From: Bathymodiolus brooksi
Taxonomy: Eukaryota; Mollusca; Bivalvia; Mytilida; Modiolidae
Assembly (NCBI GenBank): GCA_963680875.1
Contig: OY804577.1
Coordinates: forward strand, 146,462,196 to 146,526,195
Direction: 5' to 3'
DNA length: 64,000 bases
In this document: positions 1-11,800 of the stretch, piece by piece
Layout of the letters: the number at the start of each line of letters is the position of its first letter
Position numbering within the stretch: position 1 is the stretch's first letter
Program-made: the position numbers and the translations under genes
The notes under the pieces: model-generated
Seen by the model: only the letters and a program-made list of their open reading frames with translations
Databases searched by the model: none
Told to the model about the DNA's origin: nothing

Positions 1-152
1 TAACTAGTCCTGATATCAGTGTCTTAACAAGTAAAGGTCTCCAGATTTCCACGGTCCTGGTTTCTATGTCAGTGTATAACTAGTACTGATATCAATGGCT
101 TAATCAGTAAAAGTCTCCAGATTTCCACGGTCCTGGTTTCTATGTCAGTGTA

Positions 153-217
153 TAACTCAGTGGCTTAACCAGTAAAAGTCTCCAGATTTACACGGTCCTG
201 GTTTCTATGTCAGTGTA
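153..217. repeat. 65-bp deleted monomer lacking half of the palindrome
   Basis: This monomer reads TAACTCAGTGG where the consensus has TAACTAGTACTGATATCAG followed by TGG, so 11 bp are missing, including the left half of the core palindrome. The same deleted monomer occurs only at two other places, starting at 5,791 and 22,047. Those spacings (5,638 and 16,256 bp) match the spacing of the surrounding blocks, so the deletion happened once and was copied. It is a good marker for the left-end block. Confidence 0.9.
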
Positions 218-293
218 TAACTAGTACTGATATCAGTGGCTTAACCAGTAAAAGTCTCCAGATTTCCACGGTCCTGGTTTCTATGTCAGTGTA
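218..293. repeat. Reference consensus monomer (76 bp)
   Basis: This copy matches the majority form of the satellite at every position and can serve as the reference unit. It is 76 bp, 31 of them G or C (about 41%). It holds one CpG (in CCACGG), the restriction-type palindromes ACTAGT, AGTACT and GATATC in its first 18 bases, and a T-rich stretch near the end. The start at TAAC is a convention; in a tandem array any phase is equivalent. Confidence 0.95.
226..237. other. 12-bp perfect palindrome in the monomer core
   Basis: ACTGATATCAGT reads the same on both strands. It is present in nearly every monomer, so it recurs about every 76 bp, several hundred times in the window. Variants that break it include the TATTGATAGCAG form (for example near 2,481 and 8,121), the GATACC form near 907 and the GAAATC form at 59,361 and 61,781. 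Such a dyad could be a binding site for a homodimeric protein or a short cruciform arm, but that is inference: the sequence shows only the symmetry and its conservation. Confidence 0.85.
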
Positions 294-521
294 TAACTAG
301 TACTGATATCAGTGGCTTAACCAGTAAAAGTCTCCAGATTTCCACGGTCCTGGTTTCTATGTCAGTGTATAACTAGTACTGATATCAGTGGCTTAACCAG
401 TAAAAGTCTCCAGATTTCCATTGTCCTGGTTTCTATGTCAGTGTATAATTAGTACTGATATCAGTGGCTTAACCAGTAAAAGTCTCCAGATTTCCACGTT
501 CCTGGTTTCTATGTCAGTGTA

Positions 522-593
522 TAACTAGTACTGATATCAGTGGCTTAACCAGTAAGTCTCCAGATTTCCACGGTCCTGGTTTCTGTCAGTGTA
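522..593. repeat. 72-bp monomer carrying two 2-bp deletions
   Basis: This copy combines the two commonest small deletions: CAGTAAGTCTCC (AA lost from CAGTAAAAG) and TTCTGTCAG (two bases lost from TTCTATGTCAG). The second deletion alone makes the 74-bp monomer that recurs throughout the window and sets the exact lengths of the higher-order units. The first is concentrated in the left third and in the 51-57 kb region. Confidence 0.9.
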
Positions 594-3210
594 TAACTAG
601 TACTGATATCAGTGGCTTAACCAGCAAGTCTCCAGATTTCCACGGTCCTGGTTTCTATGTCAGTGTATAACTAGTACTGATATCAGTGGCTTAACCAGTA
701 ATTCTCCAGATTTCCACGGTCCTGGTTTCTATGTCAGTGTATAACTAGTACTGATATCAGTGGCTTAACCAGTAAAAGTCTCCAGATTTCAACGGTCCTG
801 GTTTCTATGTCAGTGTATAACTAGTACTGATATCAGTGGCTTAACCAGTAAAAGTCTCCAGATTTCCACGGTTCTGGTTTCTATGTCAGTGTATAACTAG
901 TACTGATACCAGTGGCTTAACCAGTAAAAGTCTCCAGATTTCCACGGTCCTGGTTTCTATGTCAGTGTATAACTAGTACTGATATCAGTGGCTTAACCAG
1001 TAAAAGTCTCCAGATTTCCACGGTCCTGGTTTCTATGTCAGTGTATAACTAGTACTGATATCAGTGGCTTAACCAGTAAAAGTCTCCAGATTACGACGGT
1101 CCTGGTTTCTAGGTCAGTATATAACTAGTACTGATATCAGTGGCTTAACCAGTAAAAGTCTCCAGATTTCCACGTCCTGGTTTCTATGTCAGTGTATAAC
1201 TAGTACTGATATCAGTGGCTTAACCAGTAAAAGTCTCCAGATTTCCACGGTCCTGGTTTCTGGTAGTGTATAACTAGTACTGATATCAGTGGCTTAACCA
1301 GTAAAAGTCTCCAGATTTCCACGGTCCTGGTTTCTATGTCAGTGTATAACTAGTACTGATATCAGTGGCTTAATCAGTAAAAGTTTCCAGATTTCCACGG
1401 TCCTGGTTTCTGTCAGTGTATAACTAGTACTGATATCAGTGGCTTAACCAGTAAAAGTCTCCAGATTTCCACGGTCCTGGTTTCTATGTCAGTGTATAAC
1501 TAGTACTGATATCAGTGGCTTAACCAGTAAAAGTCTCCAGATTTCCACGGTCCTGGTTTCTGTCAGTGTATAACTAGTACTGATATCAGTGGTTTAACCA
1601 GTAAAAGTCTCCAGATTACCACGGTCCTGGTTTTTATGTCAGTGTATAACTAGTACTGATATCAGTGGCTTAACCAGTAAAAGTCTCCAGATTTCCACGG
1701 TCCTGGTTTCTATGTCAGTGTATAACTAGTACTGATATCAGTGGCTTAACCAGTAAAAGTCTCCATATTTCCATGGTCCTGGTTTCTATGTCAGTGTATA
1801 ACTAGTACTGATATCAGTGGCTTAACCAGTAAGTCTCCAGATTTCCATGGTCCTGGTTTCTTTGTCAGTGTATAACTAGTACTGATATCAGTGGCTTAAC
1901 CAGTAAAAGTCTCCAGATTTCCACGGTCCTGGTTTCTATGTCAGTGTATAACTAATACTGATATCAGTGGCTTAACCAGTAAAAGTCTCCAGATTTCCAC
2001 GGTCCTGGTTTCTATGTCAGTGTATAACTAGTACTGATATCAGTGGCTTAACCAGTAAGTCTCCAGATTTCCACGGTCCTGGTTTCTATGTCAGTGTATA
2101 ACTAGTACTGATATCAGTGGCTTAACAAGTAAAGGTCCCAGATTTCCACGGTCCTGGTTTCTATGTCAGTGTATAACTAGTACTGATATCAGTGGCTTAA
2201 TCAGTAAAAGTCTCCAGATTTCCACGGTCCTGGTTTCTATGTCAGTGTATAACTAGTACTGATATCAGTGGCTTAACCAGTAAAAGTCTCCAGATTTCCA
2301 CGGTCCTGGTTTCTATGTCAGTGTATAACTAGTACTGATATCAGTGGCTTAACCAGTAAAAGTCTCCAGATTTCCACGGTCCTGGTTTCTATGTCAGTGT
2401 AAAACTAGTACTGATATCAGTGGCTTAACCAGTAAAAGTCTCCAGATTTCCACGGTCCTGGTTTCTATGTCAGTGTATAACTAGTATTGATAGCAGTGGC
2501 TTAACCAGTAAAAGTCTCCAGATTTCCACAGTCCTGGTTTCTATGTCAGTGTATAACTAGTACTGATATCAGTGGCTTAACTAGTAAAAGTCTCCAGATT
2601 TCCACGGTCCTGGTTCCTAAGTCAGTGTATAACTAGTACTGATATCAGTGGCTTAACCAGTAAAAGTCTCCAGATTTCCATGGTCCTGGTTTCTATGTCA
2701 GTGTATAACTAGTACTGATATCAGTGGCTTAACTAGTAAAAGTCTCCAGATTTCTACGGTCATGGTTTCTAGGTCAGTGTATAACTAGTACTGATATCAG
2801 TGGCTTAACCAGTAAAAGTCTCCAGATTTCCACCGTCCTGGTTTCTATGTCAGTGTATAACTAGTACTGATATCAGTGTCTTAACCAGTAAAAGTCTCCA
2901 GATTTCCACGGTCCTGGTTTCTATGTCAGTGTATAACTAGTACTGATATCAGTGACTTAACCAGTAAAAGTCTCCAGATTTCCACGGTCCTGGTTTCTAT
3001 GTCAGTGTATAACTAGTACTGATAGCAATGGCTTAACCAGTAAAAGTCTCCAGATTTACACAGTCCTGGTTTCTAGGTCAGTGTATATCTAGTACTGATA
3101 TCAGTGGCTTAACTAGTAAAAGTCTCCAGATTTCCACGGTCCTGGTTCCTAGGGCAGTGTATAACTAGTACTGATATCAGTGGCTTAACCAGTAAAAGTC
3201 TCCAGATTTC

Positions 3211-5638
3211 CACGTCCTGGTTTCTATGTCAGTGTATAACTAGTACTGATATCAGTGGCTTAACCAGTAAAAGTCTCCAGATTTCCACGGTCCTGGTTTC
3301 TGGTAGTGTATAACTAGTACTGATATCAGTGGCTTAACCAGTAAAAGTCTCCAGATTTCCACGGTCCTGGTTTCTATGTCAGTGTATAACTAGTACTGAT
3401 ATCAGTGGCTTAACCAGTAAGTCTCCAGATTTCCATGGTCCTGGTTTCTATGTCAGTGTATAACTAGTACTGATATCAGTGGCTTAACCAGTAAAAGTCT
3501 CCAGATTTCCACGGTCCTGGTTACTATGTCAGTGTATAACTAATACTGATATCAGTGGCTTAACCAGTAAAAGTCTCCAGATTTCCATGGTCCTGGTTTC
3601 TATGTCAGTGTATAACTAGTACTGATATCAGTGGCTTAACCAGTAAAAGTCTCCAGATTTCCACGGTCCTGGTTTCTGTCAGTGTATAACTAGTACTGAT
3701 ATCAGTGGCTTAACCAGTAAAAGTCTCCAGATTTCCACGGTCCTGGTTTCTATGTCAGTGTATAACTAGTACTGATATCAGTGGCTTAACCAGTAAAAGT
3801 CTCCAGATTTCCACGGTCCTGGTTTCTGTCAATGTATAACTAGTACTGATATCAGTGGTTTAACCAGTAAAAGTCTCCAGATTTCCACGGTCCTGGTTTT
3901 TATGTCAGTGTATAACTAGTACTGATATCAGTGGCTTAACCAGTAAAAGTCTCCAGATTTCCACGGTCCTGGTTTCTATGTCAGTGTATAACTAGTACTG
4001 ATATCAGTGGCTTAACCAGTAAAAGTCTCCAGATTTCCACGGTCCTGGTTTCTGTCAGTGTATAACTAGTACTGATATCAGTGTCTTAACCAGTAAAAGT
4101 CTCCATATTTCCACGGTCCTGGTTTCTATGTCAGTGTATAACTAGTACTGATATCAGTGGCTTAACCAGTAAGTCTCCAGATTTCCATGGTCCTGGTTTC
4201 TTTGTCAGTGTATAACTAGTACTGATATCAGTGGCTTAACCAGTAAAAGTCTCCAGATTTCCACGGTCCTGGTTTCTGTCAGTGTATAACTAGTACTGAT
4301 ATCAGTGGCTTAACCAGTAAAAGTCTCCAGATTTCCACGGTCCTGGTTTCTGTCAGTGTATAACTAGTACTGATATCAGTGGCTTAACCAGTAAAAGTCT
4401 CCAGATTTCCACGGTCCTGGTTTCTATGTCAGTGTATAACTAGTACTGATATCAGTGGCTTAACCAGTAAAAGTCTCCAGATTTCCACGGTCCTGGTTTC
4501 TATGTCAGTGTATAACTAGTACTGATATCAGTGGTTTAACCATTAAAAGTCTCCAGATTACCACGGTCCTGGTTTTTATGTCAGTGTATAACTAGTACTG
4601 ATATCAGTGGCTTAACCAGTAAAAGTCTCCAGATTTCCACGGTCCTGGTTTCTATGTCAGTGTATAACTAGTACTGATATCAGTGGCTTAACCAGTAAAA
4701 GTCTCCAGATTTCCACGGTCCTGGTTTCTGTCAGTGTATAACTAGTACTGATATCAGTGGCTTACCCAGTAAAAGTCTCCATATTTCCACAGTCCTGGTT
4801 TCTATGTCAGTGTATAACTAGTACTGATATCAGTGGCTTAACCAGTAAGTCTCCAGATTTCCATGGTCCTGGTTTCTTTGTCAGTGTATAACTAGTACTG
4901 ATATCAGTGGCTTAACCAGTAAAAGTCTCCAGATTTCCACGGTCCTGGTTTCTGTCAGTGTATAACTAGTACTGATATCAGTGGTTTAACCAGTAAAAGT
5001 CTCCAGATTACCACGGTCCTGGTTTTTATGTCAGTGTATAACTAGTACTGATATCAGTGGCTTAACCAGTAAGTCTCCAGATTTCCATGGTCCTGGTTTC
5101 TTTGTCAGTGTATAACTAGTACTGATATCAGTGGCTTAACCAGTAAAAGTCTCCAGATTTCCACGGTCCTGGTTTCTATGTCAGTGTATAACTAGTACTG
5201 ATATCAGTGGCTTAACCAGTAAAAGTCTCCAGATTTCCACGGTCCTGGTTTCTGTCAGTGTATAACTAGTACTGATATCAGTGACTTAACCAGTAAAAGT
5301 CTCCAGATTTCCACGGTCCTGGTTTCTATGTCAGTGTATAACTAGTACTGATATCAGTGGCTTAACCAGTAAGTCTCCAGATTTCCATGGTCCTAGTTTC
5401 TATGTCAGTGTATAACTAGTACTGATATCAGTGGCTTAACCAGTAAAAGTCTCCAGATTTCCACGGTCCTGGTTTCTATGTCAGTGTATAACTAATACTG
5501 ATATCAGTGGCTTAACCAGTAAAAGTCTCCAGATTTCCATGGTCCTGGTTTCTATGTCAGTGTATAACTAGTACTGATATCAGTGGCTTAACCAGTAAGT
5601 CTCCAGATTTCCACGGTCCTGGTTTCTATGTCAGTGTA
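3211..5638. repeat. Segment rich in short monomers between the two 5.6-kb copies
   Basis: The first two monomers repeat 1,171-1,310 at an offset of 2,040 bp (shared CCACGTCCTGG and TTCTGGTAGTG). The rest is a reshuffled set of variants: the 74-bp TTCTGTCAG form, the CAGTAAGTCTCC form with CCATGG and TTTCTTTGTCAG, and the GGTTTAACC monomer with AGATTACCACGG and GGTTTTTATG (near 4,540-4,580 and 4,983-5,030). The same trio of variants recurs at several spacings, which suggests repeated small unequal exchanges here. From about 5,265 onward the sequence matches 21,520 onward (offset 16,256). Confidence 0.7.
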
Positions 5639-8600
5639 TAACTAGTCCTGATATCAGTGTCTTAACAAGTAAAGGTCTCCAGATTTCCACGGTCCTGGTT
5701 TCTATGTCAGTGTATAACTAGTACTGATATCAATGGCTTAATCAGTAAAAGTCTCCAGATTTCCACGGTCCTGGTTTCTATGTCAGTGTATAACTCAGTG
5801 GCTTAACCAGTAAAAGTCTCCAGATTTACACGGTCCTGGTTTCTATGTCAGTGTATAACTAGTACTGATATCAGTGGCTTAACCAGTAAAAGTCTCCAGA
5901 TTTCCACGGTCCTGGTTTCTATGTCAGTGTATAACTAGTACTGATATCAGTGGCTTAACCAGTAAAAGTCTCCAGATTTCCACGGTCCTGGTTTCTATGT
6001 CAGTGTATAACTAGTACTGATATCAGTGGCTTAACCAGTAAAAGTCTCCAGATTTCCATTGTCCTGGTTTCTATGTCAGTGTATAATTAGTACTGATATC
6101 AGTGGCTTAACCAGTAAAAGTCTCCAGATTTCCACGTTCCTGGTTTCTATGTCAGTGTATAACTAGTACTGATATCAGTGGCTTAACCAGTAAGTCTCCA
6201 GATTTCCACGGTCCTGGTTTCTGTCAGTGTATAACTAGTACTGATATCAGTGGCTTAACCAGCAAGTCTCCAGATTTCCACGGTCCTGGTTTCTATGTCA
6301 GTGTATAACTAGTACTGATATCAGTGGCTTAACCAGTAATTCTCCAGATTTCCACGGTCCTGGTTTCTATGTCAGTGTATAACTAGTACTGATATCAGTG
6401 GCTTAACCAGTAAAAGTCTCCAGATTTCAACGGTCCTGGTTTCTATGTCAGTGTATAACTAGTACTGATATCAGTGGCTTAACCAGTAAAAGTCTCCAGA
6501 TTTCCACGGTTCTGGTTTCTATGTCAGTGTATAACTAGTACTGATACCAGTGGCTTAACCAGTAAAAGTCTCCAGATTTCCACGGTCCTGGTTTCTATGT
6601 CAGTGTATAACTAGTACTGATATCAGTGGCTTAACCAGTAAAAGTCTCCAGATTTCCACGGTCCTGGTTTCTATGTCAGTGTATAACTAGTACTGATATC
6701 AGTGGCTTAACCAGTAAAAGTCTCCAGATTACGACGGTCCTGGTTTCTAGGTCAGTATATAACTAGTACTGATATCAGTGGCTTAACCAGTAAAAGTCTC
6801 CAGATTTCCACGTCCTGGTTTCTATGTCAGTGTATAACTAGTACTGATATCAGTGGCTTAACCAGTAAAAGTCTCCAGATTTCCACGGTCCTGGTTTCTG
6901 GTAGTGTATAACTAGTACTGATATCAGTGGCTTAACCAGTAAAAGTCTCCAGATTTCCACGGTCCTGGTTTCTATGTCAGTGTATAACTAGTACTGATAT
7001 CAGTGGCTTAATCAGTAAAAGTTTCCAGATTTCCACGGTCCTGGTTTCTGTCAGTGTATAACTAGTACTGATATCAGTGGCTTAACCAGTAAAAGTCTCC
7101 AGATTTCCACGGTCCTGGTTTCTATGTCAGTGTATAACTAGTACTGATATCAGTGGCTTAACCAGTAAAAGTCTCCAGATTTCCACGGTCCTGGTTTCTG
7201 TCAGTGTATAACTAGTACTGATATCAGTGGTTTAACCAGTAAAAGTCTCCAGATTACCACGGTCCTGGTTTTTATGTCAGTGTATAACTAGTACTGATAT
7301 CAGTGGCTTAACCAGTAAAAGTCTCCAGATTTCCACGGTCCTGGTTTCTATGTCAGTGTATAACTAGTACTGATATCAGTGGCTTAACCAGTAAAAGTCT
7401 CCATATTTCCATGGTCCTGGTTTCTATGTCAGTGTATAACTAGTACTGATATCAGTGGCTTAACCAGTAAGTCTCCAGATTTCCATGGTCCTGGTTTCTT
7501 TGTCAGTGTATAACTAGTACTGATATCAGTGGCTTAACCAGTAAAAGTCTCCAGATTTCCACGGTCCTGGTTTCTATGTCAGTGTATAACTAATACTGAT
7601 ATCAGTGGCTTAACCAGTAAAAGTCTCCAGATTTCCACGGTCCTGGTTTCTATGTCAGTGTATAACTAGTACTGATATCAGTGGCTTAACCAGTAAGTCT
7701 CCAGATTTCCACGGTCCTGGTTTCTATGTCAGTGTATAACTAGTACTGATATCAGTGGCTTAACAAGTAAAGGTCCCAGATTTCCACGGTCCTGGTTTCT
7801 ATGTCAGTGTATAACTAGTACTGATATCAGTGGCTTAATCAGTAAAAGTCTCCAGATTTCCACGGTCCTGGTTTCTATGTCAGTGTATAACTAGTACTGA
7901 TATCAGTGGCTTAACCAGTAAAAGTCTCCAGATTTCCACGGTCCTGGTTTCTATGTCAGTGTATAACTAGTACTGATATCAGTGGCTTAACCAGTAAAAG
8001 TCTCCAGATTTCCACGGTCCTGGTTTCTATGTCAGTGTAAAACTAGTACTGATATCAGTGGCTTAACCAGTAAAAGTCTCCAGATTTCCACGGTCCTGGT
8101 TTCTATGTCAGTGTATAACTAGTATTGATAGCAGTGGCTTAACCAGTAAAAGTCTCCAGATTTCCACAGTCCTGGTTTCTATGTCAGTGTATAACTAGTA
8201 CTGATATCAGTGGCTTAACTAGTAAAAGTCTCCAGATTTCCACGGTCCTGGTTCCTAAGTCAGTGTATAACTAGTACTGATATCAGTGGCTTAACCAGTA
8301 AAAGTCTCCAGATTTCCATGGTCCTGGTTTCTATGTCAGTGTATAACTAGTACTGATATCAGTGGCTTAACTAGTAAAAGTCTCCAGATTTCTACGGTCA
8401 TGGTTTCTAGGTCAGTGTATAACTAGTACTGATATCAGTGGCTTAACCAGTAAAAGTCTCCAGATTTCCACCGTCCTGGTTTCTATGTCAGTGTATAACT
8501 AGTACTGATATCAGTGTCTTAACCAGTAAAAGTCTCCAGATTTCCACGGTCCTGGTTTCTATGTCAGTGTATAACTAGTACTGATATCAGTGACTTAACC

Positions 8601-8848
8601 AGTAAAAGTCTCCAGATTTCCACGGTCCTGGTTTCTATGTCAGTGTATAACTAGTACTGATAGCAATGGCTTAACCAGTAAAAGTCTCCAGATTTACACA
8701 GTCCTGGTTTCTAGGTCAGTGTATATCTAGTACTGATATCAGTGGCTTAACTAGTAAAAGTCTCCAGATTTCCACGGTCCTGGTTCCTAGGGCAGTGTAT
8801 AACTAGTACTGATATCAGTGGCTTAACCAGTAAAAGTCTCCAGATTTC
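5639..8848. repeat. Left-end block, copy 2
   Basis: This is the second copy of the block at 1-3,210. Every rare variant checked lies exactly 5,638 bp further on, with no net insertion or deletion over 3.2 kb. It continues beyond the point where copy 1 breaks off, into consensus monomers and AGTCTCCACATTTCC at about 8,917. From about 7,030 it is also the first part of the 6,135-bp tandem unit, so the two duplications overlap and were made at different times. Confidence 0.85.
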
Positions 8849-11800
8849 CACGGTCCTGGTTTCTATGTCAGTGTATAACTAGTACTGATATCAGTGGCTT
8901 AACTAGTAAAAGTCTCCACATTTCCACGGTCCTGGTTTCTAGGTCAGTGTATAACTAGTACTGATATCAGTGGCTTAACCAGTAAAAGTCTCCAGATTTC
9001 AACGGTCCTGGTTTCTATGTCAGTGTATAACTAGTACTGATATCAGTGTCTTAACCAGTAAAAGTCTCCAGATTTCCACGGTCCTGGTTTCTATGTCAGT
9101 GTATAACTAGTACTGATATCAGTGGCTTAACCAGTAAAAGTCTCCAGATTTCCACGGTCCTGGTTTCTGTCAGTATATAACTAGTACTGATATCAGTGGC
9201 TTAACCAGTAAAAGTCTCCAGATTTCCACGGTCCTGGTTTCTATGTCAGTGTATAACTAGTACTGATATCAGTGGCTTAACCAGTAAAAGTCTCCAGATT
9301 TCCACGGTCCTGGTTTCTATGTCAGTGTATAACTAGTACTGATATCAGTGGCTTAACCAGTAAAAGTCTCCAGATTTCCACGGTCCTGGTTTCTATGTCA
9401 GTGTATAACTAGTACTGATATCAGTGGCTTAACCAGTAAAAGTCTCCAGATTTCCACGGTCCTGGTTACTATGTCAGTGTATAACTAGTACTGATATCAG
9501 TGGCTTAACCAGTAAAAGTCTCCAGATTTCCACGGTCCTGGTTTCTAGGTCAGTGTATGACTAGTACTGATATCAGTGGCTTAACCAGTAAAAGTCTCCA
9601 GATTTCCACGGTTCTGGTTTCTATGTCAGTGTATAACTAGTACTGATATCAGTGGCTTAACCAGTAAAAGTCTCCAGATTTCCACGGTCCTGGTTTCTAT
9701 GTCAGTGTATAACTAATACTGATATCAGTGGCTTAACCAGTAAAAGTCTCCAGATTTCCATGGTCTTGGTTTCTATGTCAGTGTATAACTAGTACTGATA
9801 TCAGTGGCTTAACCAGTAAAAGTCTCCAGATTTCCACGGTCCTGGTTTCTATGTCAGTGTATAACTAGTACTGATATCAGTGGCTTAACCAGTAAAAGTC
9901 TCCAGATTTCCACGGTCCTGGTTTCTATGTCAGTGTATAACTAGTACTGATATCAGTGGCTTAACCAGTAAAAGTCTCCAGATTTCCATGGTCCTGGTTT
10001 CTGTCAGTGTATAACTAGTACTGATATCAGTGGTTTAACCAGTAAAAGTCTCCAGATTACCACGGTCCTGGTTTCTATGTCAGTGTATAACTAGTACTGA
10101 TATCAGTGGCTTAACCAGTAAAAGTCTCCAGATTTCCACGGTCCTGGTTTCTAAGTCAGTGTATAACTAATACTGATATCAGTGGCTTAACCAGTAAAAG
10201 TCTCCAGATTTCCACGGTCCTGGTTTCTATGTCAGTGTATAACTAGTACTGATATCAGTGGCTTAACCAGTAAGTCTCCAGATTTCCACGGTCCTGGTTT
10301 CTATGTCAGTGTATAACTAGTACTGATATCAGTGGCTTAACAAGTAAAAGTCTCCAGATTTCCACGGTCCTGGTTTCTATGTCAGTGTATAACTAATACT
10401 GATATCAGTGGCTTAATCAGTAAAAGTCTCCAGATTTCCACGGTCCTGGTTTCTATGTCAGTGTATAATTAGTACTGATATCAGTGGCTTAACCAGTAAA
10501 AGTCTCCAGATTTCCACGGTCCTGGTTTCTATGTCAGTGTATAACTAGTACTGATATCAGTGGCTTAACCAGTAAAAGTCTCCAGATTTCCACGGTCCTG
10601 GTTTCTATGTCAGTGTAAAACTAGTACTGATATCAGTGGCTTAACCAGTAAAAGTCTCCAGATTTCCACGGTCCTGGTTTCTATGTCAGTGTATAACTAG
10701 TATTGATAGCAGTGGCTTAACCAGTAAAAGTCTCCAGATTTCCACAGTCCTGGTTTCTATGTCAGTGTATAACTAGTACTGATATCAGTGGCTTAACTAG
10801 TAAAAGTCTCCAGATTTCCACGGTCCTGGTTCCTAAGTCAGTGTATAACTAGTACTGATATCAGTGGCTTAACCAGTAAAAGTCTCCAGATTTCCATGGT
10901 CCTGGTTTCTATGTCAGTGTATAACTAGTACTGATATCAGTGGCTTAACTAGTAAAAGTCTCCAGATTTCTACGGTCATGGTTTCTAGGTCAGTGTATAA
11001 CTAGTACTGATATCAGTGGCTTAACCAGTAAAAGTCTCCAGATTTCCACCGTCCTGGTTTCTATGTCAGTGTATAACTAGTACTGATATCAGTGTCTTAA
11101 CCAGTAAAAGTCTCCAGATTTCCACGGTCCTGGTTTCTAGGTCAGTGTATAACTAGTACTGATATCAGTGGCTTAACCAGTAAAAGTCTCCAGATTTCCA
11201 CGGTCCTGGTTTCTATGTCAGTGTATAACTAGTACTGATATCAGTGGCTTAACCAGTAAAAGTCTCCAGATTTCCACGGTCCTGGTTTCTATGTCAGTGT
11301 ATAACTAGTACTGATATCAGTGGCTTAACCAGTAAAAGTCTCCAGATTTCCACGGTCCTGGTTTCTATGTCAGTGTATAACTAGTACTGATATCAGTGAC
11401 TTAACCAGTAAAAGTCTCCAGATTTCCACGGTCCTGGTTTCTATGTCAGTGTATAACTAGTGCTGATAGCAGTGGCTTAACCAGTAAAAGTCTCCAGATT
11501 TACACAGTCCTGGTTTCTAGGTCAGTGTATATCTAGTACTGATATCAGTGGCTTAACTAGTAAAAGTCTCCAGATTTCCACGGTCCTGGTTCCTAGGGCA
11601 GTGTATAACTAGTACTGATATCAGTGGCTTAACCAGTAAAAGTCTCCAGATTTCCACGGTCCTGGTTTCTATGTCAGTGTATAACTAGTACTGATATCAG
11701 TGGCTTAACTAGTAAAAGTCTCCACATTTCCACGGTCCTGGTTTCTAGGTCAGTGTATAACTAGTACTGATATCAGTGGCTTAACCAGTAAAAGTCTCCA

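Larger units (their letters stand above)
1..3210. repeat. Left-end block, copy 1 of a 5,638-bp-spaced duplication
   Basis: A run of marked monomers here recurs in the same order at 5,639-8,848 with a constant offset of 5,638 bp. Shared markers include TAACTAGTCC at the start, the 65-bp deleted monomer, CCATTGTCC, AATTAGTAC, CCACGTTCC, CAGCAAGTC, AGTAATTCTCC, AGATTACGACGG, TTCTGGTAGTG, AAGTTTCCAG, AAAGGTCCCAG, GTAAAACTAG and GATAGCAATGG. I found no difference in the many marker positions compared, although I did not align every base. At about 3,211 copy 1 shows CCACGTCCTGG, which matches 1,171 (offset 2,040) and not the continuation of copy 2, so the block edge lies just before it. The left edge is cut by the window. 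Confidence 0.85.

Noticed and set aside
211..222. TATA-box-like promoter in GTGTATAAC of each monomer
   Set aside because: The string recurs hundreds of times with no initiator, transcript or downstream gene to support it. AT-rich hexamers are expected by chance.
250..282. Stem-loop from CCAG and CTGG flanking the CpG region
   Set aside because: The arms are only four bases with a 12-base gap; this is too weak to call a structural element.
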